Shown here one piece after another: positions 1 to 11,000 of a stretch of 64,000 nucleotides of DNA. How positions within the stretch are numbered: the first letter of the stretch is position 1; every line of letters begins with the position of its first letter. A program made the translations under genes and the position numbers. The DNA lies in the NCBI GenBank assembly GCA_963565915.1, contig OY751488.1, positions 2,418,001 through 2,482,000 on the forward strand. Reading direction: 5' to 3'. The notes under the pieces were generated by a model. That model had not been told where the DNA came from. It ran no database searches and was given only the letters and a program-made list of their open reading frames with translations. The DNA is from Entoloma clypeatum (taxonomy: Eukaryota; Basidiomycota; Agaricomycetes; Agaricales; Entolomataceae).

Positions 1-1735
1 TTATAATGGCGGACAGGATGACCGCAACGTCTGAGCAGATTGTGAGATAGGGATGCGCCGCGATCAGGGATCTTCATACTGTTCACTGCATCGCCAAAGA
101 GGTGGATCAAGACGCCGAGGAGGTTCAAATTGTGTTGAGGGGCAGCAGCGGCTTGGTTGACTGTATGATGGTGGAGGGCGTGCTGACAATGACTATCAAG
201 TGTCGTCGGTTCTAGTTCGTATGATTATACTCACGACCCTATCCCGAAGCTCAGCTGTTTCGAGTTTTCCCTGGTGAATCAACTCCATCGTATCGGTGCT
301 ATGCCCATGCTCAACAGGTCCATGTTCTATGGGATGTGCAAATCGATTGCGTGCAATCAACAAAAAAACACTCACCGTGCTCCATCAAGTGGGTGCCATG
401 TCCATGTCCATGTTCACCATGTGAATGTCCACCATGTCTAGGCCCGCTGTGTTCTATAGGATGCGTAAATCGATTGCGTGCAATCAACAAAAAGAACACT
501 CACCGTGCTCCAACGCGTCGATGCCATGTTCATGTTCACCATGTTCACCATGTGAATGTCCACCGTGTTCTATAGGATGCGCGAATCAATCACATGCAAT
601 CAACAAAAAGTTCGAACACTCACCGTGCTCCAACGCGTTGGGGCCATGTCCATGTCCACCACGTTCTATAGGATGCCAAGTCGGTTGTGTGCAATCAACG
701 AAAAGAAGGACACTCACCACGCTCCATCGCGTCGGTGCCATGTCCATGTTCACCGTGCGAATGCCCACCAAGTTCTATAAGATGCCGAATCGATTGCGTG
801 CAACCAACGAAAGAAGAATACTCACCGTGCTCCATCGCGTCGGTGCCATATCCACGTTCGCCATGTTCACCATGCGAATGTCCACCGTGTTCTATAGCGT
901 GCGCGATTCGATTGCATGCAATCAACAAAAAGAAGAACACTCACCGTGGACGGCAAGGATACTTACGATATTGAGGCATAGGCCGATGCTGCCGATGATG
1001 AGCACCTGAATGGGAGCCTTTATCTCCTCGAGGTTGATAAATCTTTCGATGGATTGTAGGAAAATGGACAGCGCCAGTGCAAGCAAGAAAACACCATTGA
1101 AAAATGCACCTGGAGAAATCCAACCTGATGCAGATGCTTAATTAATGGATAAACGCACCAACAAATTCTGCTCGAAGGAAAGCGAATGTAAATTTGGCAT
1201 TCTAACCCCGACATTTTCGTCAACAGACTGTTTGTAGCGATGCATCGAATGTGCTCACAGGCTTCCCTTTCTCATGGAGCTAAGAGAACATTGTAAGTCC
1301 CGTTGCAAGACATCAGGCGATTAAGACTAAACACAAACATGGGCTGCCACGAAGGCTATTGCGCTGTTCAGACAAGAACTTAGACTTTGAGGAAAGCTTT
1401 ATGAACAGGGCTTGCTTACTACGCCACGATATCCTGAATGACGGATTGTGTTAAAACACGACCAATGACTCAAAATCCTAATCCCCGAGACTCACATTAA
1501 GGTAATGGAACTATGTGGCGCAAGGCTCAGTGGCGTAAGTGGAACGTCCATGGGAAGAGGACACAAACAGCATCTGCAATGAGGGCCAAACTCTTGGTCC
1601 GGAATCCAGCTGTAATGCACGAATTCGAGCTAACAATTGGGTCATAGGAAGGAGAGGAGACGCACTAGTGATTTCGGCAAGAAAGAACGCTAAGCTGATA
1701 CACAGGACAATCCCGATGCGAGTTGTATTCTTCAT
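1..1735 (-). CDS. ZRC1: CDF-family zinc/cadmium transporter, left duplicate (3' end cut by window edge)
   Basis: This is a cation diffusion facilitator of the fungal vacuolar Zrc1/Cot1 type, a Zn2+/H+ antiporter by family knowledge. The start ATG at 1,735 opens a first transmembrane helix (RIGIVLCISLAFFLAEI). Spliced translation then gives the TM2 metal motif HxxxD (FHYLND), the TM3-4 block (GAFFNGVFLLALALSIFLQS) and, after a long His-rich cytosolic loop, the TM5 motif HxxxD (HLFGD, about 100-150). All inferred splice sites keep GT/AG and phase, as in the right copy (5,469-7,299), so this copy looks functional as far as it is visible. Several exons are tiny (15, 11, 25 and 21 nt). The His-rich loop is greatly enlarged by the mini-exon array at 235-945. 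EMC5 lies directly upstream on the same strand. The C-terminus is outside the window, so intactness there is unknown. Confidence 0.88.
235..945 (-). repeat. tandem array of symmetric His-rich mini-exons with their introns
   Basis: Read on the minus strand, this stretch holds the end of the TM4 exon (to 945) followed by exons at 826-891 (66 nt), 718-774 (57), 624-665 (42), 504-569 (66), 376-453 (78) and 235-326. The first five are multiples of 3, and all join in phase 1. They are separated by near-repeated introns of 49-54 nt, each starting GTGAGT and mostly ending CTATAG or CCATAG. Each exon encodes a short unit rich in His, Gly and Glu (HGGHSHGEHGHG-like) ending EHG. The right-hand transporter copy has a single such exon in the same place. 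The repeat unit is therefore exon plus intron, about 95-125 bp, duplicated without breaking frame. Confidence 0.85.
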
Positions 1736-2062
1736 GACGGGAGTTCCTGCGGGTTATAGGTTTATGGCAGATACAGGACGACGATGGACTATATATACAT
1801 AAACACACAGCCGCATGTCACTTACTATCAGTAGAGTCTGCCAGGGGTCACACATTGCAAAGCTCAAGAGAGATGGAAATTATAAGATATAACTATTAGA
1901 TTGGGTTTGATCCACAGGGGACCTGGAACACGTACTGGTACGGTAATCTCGTAAAATTCCGTCCCAGAGTTATCCCCTCCATCCGGGGGTCGGGGGAAAG
2001 GTTGTAGTCACCCTAACGCATCCTCACGCGAGGCGATAACCGGGTTAACGAAGCATCGTTCT

Positions 2063-2577
2063 TTAGGGTCCGGAAAATATATTCCTTCCCCGGGTGAGGT
2101 AGTCTGCAAATCCCAACCTCGAATCCATCTCGTCGATTTTACTGCAAGGAACGTGAATAGACAGACTAACAAATGGACCTCACGTACCGTTTCCGCATCT
2201 CACTGGCCCAGGTTGTTTCCTTTAGCGGCGGGGCATTGAGAGATGCACCGAGGACGCCCAGAAGGAGCGCAGCAAGCGTTTCCAAGACAATCTAGAAGAT
2301 TGCTTGTTGGCCTTCTTTGAGGCGATCCACATGAGGGGGACTCACGATGGGTGGTAGAGGTTCTTCGGGTCGTCCAAGGGCTTTTAGGTGTGAGAAATCT
2401 GTAAGATAACAGGTTCGCGAGGTGGTCGTAGAGATACAAAAGAGAACAGACATTCGAATGTTGAGAATGCCGCTGTAATATGTACACATCGCACAGTTTC
2501 ACTCCACATTACAAGACAAAATACATACCATGGAAAACCGTTATCGTAGCCAGAACAAGGAGGAAGCAAGCAAACAT
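2063..2577 (-). CDS. EMC5: ER membrane protein complex subunit 5 (intact duplicate)
   Basis: This is an EMC5/Kre27 (MMgT family) homologue, a small two-helix subunit of the ER membrane protein insertase. Five exons of 49, 21, 53, 104 and 79 nt sum to 306 nt, giving 101 residues and an exact frame. The product has an N-terminal hydrophobic helix (FACFLLVLATITVF), the family block FSHLKALGRPEE, a second helix (LETLAALLLGVLGASL) and the signature NAPPLKETTWASEM followed by IDEMDSRLGFADY. The start ATG at 2,577 precedes the first helix directly. The gene lies between the zinc transporter (same strand, downstream) and the decayed ZW10 copy (divergent). The equivalent gene in the right duplicate is broken, so this is the only working copy in view. 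Confidence 0.85.
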
Positions 2578-3780
2578 GATGGTTGCAAGCTGGTTGGGGG
2601 CGTTTCGGAGATGCACGTGGTAGTTGGTACCAGTGAAGCTCGTGAAGGCCAGTGTCACTCATGCAGCTACGCCGAAAACTCTGAACTCTGCGCTGGCGAT
2701 TCAAATATTCATGCACATGACATGGCTCGTCGAACTCGACCAAAGTATTTCCATCTTACGATTTCCATATGTACAGTATAAGCATTTTTAGGAACGTATT
2801 CAACATCAGCGTGTCCAGCGCGATGTCACCACATATCAGAGCACCTACGTATCATTCGCCAAGTCAGTCCACTCATGACCCCAAGTTCTCAAGGACCCCG
2901 TCTCCAACCCAGACTTACACCCTGCGATTTGGTGTGTGTGTGAATAAAGGCTCATGATGCTTCCACGATCGTGATGAAACATGCCGAGTCGGAGTAAACC
3001 GATTCAAGAAGACAATCGCGTCCCTTGAATCCTTCATCGAGGGGAAGTCCCCGATACGACATTCATCAATACATGGAGCAAGTTCCGAGCAGCCCAATCC
3101 CGTAACGAAGAACAACTGAGGGACGCCTATTCAAGCGCTGTTGTAATTCACAGAACGAGTTCATTGTTTTCTCGGATACCCTGGGTCCTTGGTTTTTTGC
3201 TACCGGCTTGGAGGGCCTCTCCACCTTTTTTTCCTTCGTGGTCACTCTAGGGACGGTGCAGGAAGAACCCGCCGCCACAAGTCTTCTGAACGTTGTACTT
3301 GTCCCTCTCGTTTGCCAGACTGCCTAGACGATCCGACACATTTGTCATCAAAGCCGATACGAACCCCGGGATTGAATGGCACCCATGAAGGCGCAAACCT
3401 GTTCAAAGGTGATGTATGGGATTCAGATGACGACTCGAGCTCGGGAACCGCGGACGCGGACAGCTGGGGCTTCGACGACGACGCATTACTGAGCCCGAGT
3501 TTGAGCCTGAGACGGCACCCGAACCCACGGAAGCCACTTCTCATCCAAGTCCGGAAGAGCTGGCCTCTTCACCGGAATTGGTCAACGGTGAGGAGAAACC
3601 GGATCCCTCTGAAGCATGGGGCTGGAATGACGGGGACAGTGAGGAGCCGACGGAGGAGACCGCCTGGGATGACCCGTGGGCGGACGAGTCAACGAACATC
3701 GACTCTACGCCGGAGACAGAACCACGTCCTCCTCCGGCTCCCTCGTTACCCTCCGCTCCTGCGCCAAAGGCGACAACGCG

Positions 3781-4676
3781 ACTCGAGAAAGCTGCTAATA
3801 AAGGGATGAAACATATGAATGGGACCTCAATTGGGACCCCTTCTCCTCACCACCCCTTCCACCCGTCACCGCCTTGTTCGCCTGCGCCTGCACCTCTCCA
3901 CTCCGTGCCATCGGACCCAGAGCCGTCGCCGACAGTCGCGCGAACTATACCCAAGGAGTCATATGCCGTGTCTCTGCGTGCGAAGCAGATCATCTCTCTT
4001 GTTGAAGATGTCCTGAAGGAGGGAACAGAGTTTACACGGTCTCGACTATTTTCGCGCGGACCGTCTTCTTTGGCGTTACCGGGAACCACCATCCTATCAA
4101 CCGCTCCTTCAGTTCTTGACCTCCATCGGGCTTTGTACCCAATGAAGTTTGCCGAGAAGGTGCCCCGACCGAGCGGTGGCATGCGTCTTTCCAATGATTG
4201 CTTGTATTTGGGCGGACAAATTGAACAGATCAAGCAGGGCCTGTCCGGAGACGTCGGTGCGGTGGTGGAAGAGCGCCTCGAGGAGTGTGCGCATCGTTTC
4301 AAGGTGTTGAGCGAGAGTTGGTATCATAATGTTATTGTGAGTGAGAGTTGGTTTTTTTTCTTCTCCGGTGGAAAAATATTTGGTGGCTTATTTGACGTTT
4401 TCTCGTATATAATTTTCTAGCGTGACGAGCAAGAGGCTATAAACAGGATAATCTGCACAGGGGCTCAGGGACTTATGTACACGGGGGATCAGGACCGGTA
4501 TGACGAATGTGAGGCGGCCGTTATGCGAGCTCTTCAAGAGGTCAGAGGGTTTTCTCGTGATGTAAAAGTTCGTATCGCCCCCTGAATTACGAGAAAGAGC
4601 GTTTGTAACAAATTTTTCCTGATTACTACTAGGGTATTTTGACGAAGAGCAGGTACTACACAGCCATAGGCAAAGT
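3781..4676 (+). repeat. 896-bp tract apparently identical to 9,965-10,860
   Basis: Within otherwise diverged duplicates this block aligns at a constant offset of 6,184 bp, with no substitution that I could find by eye, across exon and two introns. The right boundary is sharp: after the shared AGGCAAAGT the two copies read differently. On the left, similarity declines more gradually (a few substitutions in 3,541-3,780). Confidence 0.8.
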
Positions 4677-4849
4677 CGTCATGGGGATTAGTGCATCAGT
4701 TGCCAGCCCTCAATTCGCACGGTGTATGTTTCTCTGTGGCTGAAACTGACGACATCGTCAATCAATACTTCACCTTCACACTGCTGAATATAAATTCGAC
4801 AAACTGGTATCCAGACATGACCATCATGATAATTTCGATATCCCTCCTG

Positions 4850-5110
4850 ACAGTGTGTCCCTAGGGCTCTCTCAAGCTCTGTCGATGGTCATGGCGACTC
4901 TGTGCTAGATTGAAAAATCACAGACAGAGGGCAAGCGCCGGGGTAACCTTCCTATGTTCGCCAAATCATCATCATCATACCTCGGCAGGATCCTCGCAGA
5001 ACAGCCCTCCACAATTGAAAGCTCGCTCAAGCGATGTGATTCCACTTCAGGGATATCAGGTAAGGCCAACACATCGAGCAACTCTCTGGCCAAAGCACCG
5101 TGAACTCGAT
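4850..5110 (-). repeat. inverted fragment of the RED 3' end and a ZW10 3' exon
   Basis: On the plus strand about 4,860-4,935 resembles the minus-strand 3' end of the RED gene (final intron and last exon, 11,441-11,530), including the junction TAGATTGAAAAAT. About 4,960-5,093 read on the minus strand encodes LLDVLALPDIPEVESHRLSE, which is ZW10 exon 7. Both therefore lie in reverse orientation relative to the right copy. The original duplicated unit thus reached at least into the 3' end of RED and was later inverted here. Confidence 0.7.
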
Positions 5111-5114
5111 GCTG

Positions 5115-5468
5115 CCTGATGACTTTACCGTACCATACCGGAGCACGATTACGTCGTATTTTCTGACATCTCCCTTTGAGCTGGACATGAATTAATATTT
5201 GGGTTGAAGACAGAGAGGTCTTGCTCTGCAGATTATTACATCAAGACGGTTGAGATGAAGTCGCCTCCTGGATTACATAGCCGCCACCACAGAGTACATT
5301 TGCTTCATGGCTGCCTCTCGTCAGGTACTGGAGATCACAGGTACCGGCCTTTGATTGGAGCAAATGAAAAGCTTCAGTTGACAGCTCTATTAGGTGCATT
5401 AGAAGTCGCTGCAAAGAATGCATGAATGTATCGTGTGTTTGTAGGAATTGAATGCATATGGCCGGCTC
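5115..5468. other. junction stretch between the duplicates, nothing recognised
   Basis: About 350 bp between the rearranged end of the ZW10 pseudogene and the stop codon of the right zinc transporter. It contains short open frames (for example 73 codons on plus) without recognisable motifs. I see no gene here. Confidence 0.5.
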
Positions 5469-7299
5469 CTAAACAGAAGCCCCATTCTTTCTTTTCGAAA
5501 TGCTAGTGACAGCACACCCGAAGTGATCCTGGGAGCCCGTACGGCCACAACCAGCAATGAGCTCCTCGGTGGAATGAGTATCATTCTGAGCATCTCTCTG
5601 AACTTCCGGCGAAATCGTCACATGGCCTATGCCATATGCCGCAAAGCAATGCTGCATATATTGTTCCGTCTTTTCCCATTCTTCCAGAGCCATGCCCTTT
5701 GGAACGCAGACATGGAGCGATGCCAAAATTATTCTGTTGGTGAAATATGGGTGGATTGTGCCAGAAAGCGCTCGAGGAAAACGCACGATTGGGAAAGATG
5801 CCACACATGCAGGTCATGCACCGAGAGGACGTTGGGAACCTATACTCGAGTCATTAACGCGGGATACTTCGAGGACGAGACAGATCCACTGACCGCCAGG
5901 AGGTCGTCTTTAATTTTTTCTAGGTCAAGGAATGAAGGGGTTGCTTCGAGAAGGATACGACCTGACTTCAAAGCTGTGGGGTGATCAATGATTAATGAAC
6001 GGCTATATGAGGAGAACTTACTCATTGGGACCGCACTCCCAAATATGATGAGACTGATAATAAGAGAAACGGCGGGGTCGGCATAAAACCTATGGGGTGA
6101 TTGCACCTTCCAAATTATAATGGCGGACAGGATGACCGCAACATCTGAGCAGATTGTGAGATAGGGATGCGCCGCGATCAGGGATCTTCATACTGTTCAC
6201 TGCATCGCCAAAGAGGTGGATCAAGACGCCGAGGAGGTTCAAATTGTGTTGAGGGGCAGCGGCAGGTGGATTGACTGTATGATGGTGGAGGGCGTGCTGA
6301 CGATGACTATCAAGTGTCGTCGGTTCTAGTTCGTATGATTATACTCACGACCCTATCCCGAAGCTGTTTTGTGTCAGGTTCTTCCTGAAGAACCAGTGCC
6401 ATAGTGTCACTGGCATGCCCATGTCCACCGTGTTCTGTAGAATGAGCGGATCAATTGCGTGCAATCAACAAACAAAAAAAAAACACCCACCGTGGACGAC
6501 GAGGGCGCTTACGATGTTGAGGCATAGGCCGATGCTGCCGATTATGAGCACTTGAATAGGAGACTTTATCTCCTCGAGGTTGATAAATCTTTCGATAGAT
6601 TGTAGGAAAATGGACAGCGCCAGTGCGAGCAGGAAAACACCATTGAAAAATGCGCCTGGAGAAATCCAACCTGATGCAGATGCTTGATTAATGGATAAAC
6701 GCACCAACAAGTTCTGCTCGAAGGAAAGCGAATGTGAATTTGACATTCTGACACCGACCTTTTCGTCAACAGACTATTCGTAGAGACACGCTGAACGTTC
6801 TTACATGCTTCCCTTTCTCGTGGAGCTAAGGTAACGCCGTACGGCCGTAAGTCCCGTTGCAAGCCATCAGGCGATTGAACCACAAACATGGGCTGCCACA
6901 AAGGCTATTGCGCTGTTCAGCCAAGAAGTTAGATTTTGTGGAAAGCTTCATCACGATGAACAGGGATTGCTCACTACGCCACGATATCCTGAATGACAGG
7001 TTGTGACACGTCGCAGTGCGCTCGATGATCGACGACTCAAAATTGAGACTCACATTAAGGTAATGGAACTATGTGGCGCAAGAGTCAGTGGCGCAAGTTG
7101 AACGTACATGAGAAGAGCGACACGAACGGCATCCGCGATGAGGGCCAAGCTCTTGGTCCGGAATCCAGCTGGAATGCATGAAATTCAATTGAGCTTAGAA
7201 TGGGGACATAGGAAGGAGAAGAGACGCACTGGTGATTTCAGCGAGAAAGAACGCTACGCTAATGCACAGGACAATCCCGATGCGAGTCGTGTTCTTCAT
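5469..7299 (-). CDS. ZRC1: CDF-family zinc/cadmium transporter, right duplicate
   Basis: This is the complete gene of the Zrc1/Cot1 type. The start ATG is at 7,299 and the stop at 5,469-5,471. In order the spliced product shows TM1, GFRTKSLALIADA, the TM2 zinc motif FHYLND, TM3-4, a short His-rich loop (one EHGGHGH exon, then HALHHH), the TM5 motif HLFGD, TM6 (FYADPAVSLIISLIIF), KSGRILLEATP, and the cytosolic ferredoxin-like domain (VHDLHVWHLSQ, SLHVCVPKGMALEEWEK, GIGHVTISPEV). The gene is cut by at least a dozen introns of about 50-70 nt. Exons 3-6 are only 15, 11, 25 and 21 nt, and the first two together spell FHYLN-DIVA. Expected role: sequestering cytosolic Zn into the vacuole. Compared with the left copy, the His loop is minimal. 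Confidence 0.9.
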
Positions 7300-7489
7300 G
7301 ACGGATCCTGTGGGTTACAGTATACTGGCGGGTACAGGTTGATATATGAATTGCAGAAAAACAAAACAAAAACATAACTTGGAATAGTAATACTATATTT
7401 GTCGATTATGTCATTACACTAACGCTCATCCTTATAACGAGATCAACGAGGCACTGTTCCCTGTCGTTCCTGAGGGTTTACTGGTATTC

Positions 7490-8030
7490 CTTCCCGGGTG
7501 AGGTAGTCTCAGGTAGTCTACGTTCGAATCCATCTCAGTAATTTTACTGTAAGAGACGAAACTAGCGAGATGGACCTCACGCACCGCTTTCGAATCTGTG
7601 GCACTAACCTATGCTGTGCGGCGTGTTAAGAGGATACCCATAATCAGTCCGACGAGCGTTGCATGTTGCCCTTAATGAGATGTCCTGTTGCATGGACTCA
7701 CGTTGGGTGATAGGGATCCCTGGGGTCGTCCAAAAGCCTTTAGAAATATGAGATATCTGTGACAGTGGTAGGGGTGGCGGGGTGGCGGGCAGTCGGAAAA
7801 ATAGGACATCTCGACCTCAAGAAGGCTGCAGTTATGCTGAATTTGAGATGTCCAAAGCCGTTTCAAAGCGTCCCGAAACAAGCGGATTGCATGGGGACAT
7901 ATGTCGTCTGTGAAGAGAGCAGCCGTTGCACACAAGATGCATCAATTCCACCCATGAATAACAGAGAGAACGAGGAGCATGAGGAGCATGATCACTTGGC
8001 AATTCCGGAGGTGCACGTGGCAGTGAAGGT
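7490..8030 (-). pseudogene. EMC5 pseudogene, right duplicate
   Basis: This is a remnant of the EMC5 gene whose intact duplicate is at 2,063-2,577. Fragments are recognisable: a start with a Leu-rich helix near 7,990-8,020, the piece KAFGRPQGSL near 7,730, and a degenerate last exon (EMDSN) near 7,540. The exon-1 donor is no longer GT, exon 3 carries a frame-breaking indel, exon 4 has lost the LKETTWASEM signature, and the last exon is frame-shifted. A stretch of about 150 bp (7,790-7,950) has no counterpart in the left copy. I judge it non-functional. Confidence 0.72.
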
Positions 8031-8054
8031 GACCATAATCCACCGTCACTGTCC

Positions 8055-11000
8055 ATGGCTTTTCCAATACCTTCCCATCTGCCGCGAAAGTCAGCCGTGC
8101 AGGATGTCTCTACCCAAATTCTCTCCAAAATCGATGCAGTTACGCCGAAAACAATGAACTCTGCTCTGGCGACGTCATGGCTCGTCGAACTCGACCACGC
8201 CATACAGGCGACCAAAGTATTTCCATCTTTCATGACTTTTAGAATGTACAACATGAGCATTTATAGGAACGTATTCACGAGCGTGTCCAGCGCGATCTCA
8301 CTACATTCGAGCGCCAGCTATCATCCGCCAAGTCGCTCCAGACACGTCTCGTTACACTCACGACTCAAGTCGAAGTCCTCAAGGACTCTGTCTCCAATCC
8401 AGATGTGAGAAACCGCACCTTGCGGGTGTGTCAATCCAGGCTCATAATGCTTCCAGACAGGGCTCATCCCGACGTTTGTAGAAAGTCTGACGAAACATGC
8501 CGAGTTGGAGCAAGAGGCTATGAATGCCAGTGTAGAATTGGACGCTCTATCTCGCTTGAACCGATTAAAGAAGACATTGGCGTCCCTTGAATCCTTCATC
8601 GAGGCAGGGAAACTCTCCGATGCAGTTGAGGTGTGTCGAGAATTGGATGGTCTACTCCAGGAAATGCCTGCCTATCTAAATGAGACCGACGTTGTCCGAG
8701 ACTTGAGGGTCAGTCTGGATACGTCAACATTATCACAGTCATGTTTACATGAAATTGCAGAGCAAGTTCCGAGCAGCCCAATCCCGTAACGAAGAACAAC
8801 TGAGCGACGCCTATTCAAGAGCTATTGTAATTGCACAAAACGAGTTCACTATCTTCCCATCGGTCCAAGGTATCGTGCAATGCGCTGCTGTGTCCGCCTT
8901 TTTAACGGGATGCCTCTAGTTCGACAGTCTGCAACAAACCTTGCTTTGCCATACATCCTATCATCACTTTCAGGAAACTTCTTGACAAATCATCTGACGA
9001 CTTTACGACGCGATCTCACAATTCACTTCATTGATCATCTTCTCAAACAGCCAAAATCTCTTTCAGTGTCCTCTACCGAGCACAAAATATCCCTATCTCC
9101 CGCCCTGCCCACTGACGAGGTTCTTGCTATCCGCTTAGAGAACCTCTCCGCTGTTTTCCACTTCATCTCCTCGCACTTCTTCCCCTCATTGCCACCCTCA
9201 GAGCGCAAAATCTTCCCTCTCTCGCTATGCAAGCCCACCACCACAAGCCTCCTGAACAATGTCCTCATCCCCTCTCTCCCGTCGTCGTTTGACAGACTGC
9301 CTGACTATTTGGAGCTGGCTCAGCAATGTGTCGCCTTTGAAGAGGAATACCTGGTTGGTATGTTCGGCAACGATCCAAACGACACACCTGTCAAAGCATG
9401 GGTCGAGGGGTTGAGCGGCCATTATGAGCGGCAGAGACGGCTCTTATTCCTTGAACATGCAAGAGACATCGTTGTCTCGCCAGACGGTCCCACCGACACA
9501 TTCTTCGTCGAAGTCGAGATCAACCTAGAAGTCGCATTGGTAGTTCCTGATGGCTTGAATGGTACGGGTGAAGACGCAAACTTGGTCAAAGATGATGTAT
9601 GGGATTTAGATGACGACCCGAGCTCGGAAACCGCGGACGCGGACAGCTGGGGCTTCGACGACGACGCAATACCTGAGCCCGAGTTTGAGCCTGAGACGGC
9701 ACCCGAACCCACGGAAGCCACTTCTCATCCAAGTCCGAAAGAGCTAGCCTCTTCACCGGAATTGGTCAACGGTGAGGAGGAACCGGATCCCTCCGAAGCA
9801 TGGGGCTGGAATGACGGGGACAGTGAGGAGCCGACGGAGGAGACCGCCTGGGATGACCCGTGGGCGGACGAGTCAACGAACATTGACTCTACGCCGGAGA
9901 CAGAACCGCGTCCTCCTCCGGCTGCCTCGTTACCCTCCGCTCCTGCGCCAAAGGCGGCAACCCGACTCGAGAAAGCTGCTAATAAAGGGATGAAACATAT
10001 GAATGGGACCTCAATTGGGACCCCTTCTCCTCACCACCCCTTCCACCCGTCACCGCCTTGTTCGCCTGCGCCTGCACCTCTCCACTCCGTGCCATCGGAC
10101 CCAGAGCCGTCGCCGACAGTCGCGCGAACTATACCCAAGGAGTCATATGCCGTGTCTCTGCGTGCGAAGCAGATCATCTCTCTTGTTGAAGATGTCCTGA
10201 AGGAGGGAACAGAGTTTACACGGTCTCGACTATTTTCGCGCGGACCGTCTTCTTTGGCGTTACCGGGAACCACCATCCTATCAACCGCTCCTTCAGTTCT
10301 TGACCTCCATCGGGCTTTGTACCCAATGAAGTTTGCCGAGAAGGTGCCCCGACCGAGCGGTGGCATGCGTCTTTCCAATGATTGCTTGTATTTGGGCGGA
10401 CAAATTGAACAGATCAAGCAGGGCCTGTCCGGAGACGTCGGTGCGGTGGTGGAAGAGCGCCTCGAGGAGTGTGCGCATCGTTTCAAGGTGTTGAGCGAGA
10501 GTTGGTATCATAATGTTATTGTGAGTGAGAGTTGGTTTTTTTTCTTCTCCGGTGGAAAAATATTTGGTGGCTTATTTGACGTTTTCTCGTATATAATTTT
10601 CTAGCGTGACGAGCAAGAGGCTATAAACAGGATAATCTGCACAGGGGCTCAGGGACTTATGTACACGGGGGATCAGGACCGGTATGACGAATGTGAGGCG
10701 GCCGTTATGCGAGCTCTTCAAGAGGTCAGAGGGTTTTCTCGTGATGTAAAAGTTCGTATCGCCCCCTGAATTACGAGAAAGAGCGTTTGTAACAAATTTT
10801 TCCTGATTACTACTAGGGTATTTTGACGAAGAGCAGGTACTACACAGCCATAGGCAAAGTGGCGAACGCTGCCTTAGCCAGAGTGTTGCTCGATGTATTG
10901 GCCTTACCTGATATCCCTGAAGTGGAATCACATCGCCTGAGCGAGCTTTGCCGCATTTTGCATGCTGTAGAGGGACTTTTCGTTGAGGATCCTGCCGAGG

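Larger units (their letters stand above)
2690..5110 (+). pseudogene. ZW10 pseudogene, left duplicate
   Basis: This is a decayed copy of the ZW10 gene at 8,055-11,336. The 5' exons are recognisable but damaged: the first coding exon is largely missing, and several hundred bases of the middle exon are deleted around 3,150-3,400. A 1-bp deletion near 3,485 shifts the frame within the acidic Trp-rich region. From 3,541 to 4,676 the copies run at a constant offset of 6,184 bp with no indel. From 3,781 to 4,676, introns included, no difference is visible. Beyond 4,677 the 3' exons are scrambled, and one piece (about 4,850-5,110) is inverted. No complete protein can be made from it. Confidence 0.85.

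Noticed and set aside
311..940. Several short minus-strand frames rich in His and Cys read straight through
   Set aside because: They are read-through of the mini-exon/intron array; the Cys-containing parts (GECFFVDC) are intronic sequence starting GTGAGT.
1138..1140. Apparent nonsense codon (TAA) in the left zinc-transporter copy
   Set aside because: It lies inside an intron (GTGCGTTT...TTCTCCAG) shared with the right copy, so it does not break the protein.
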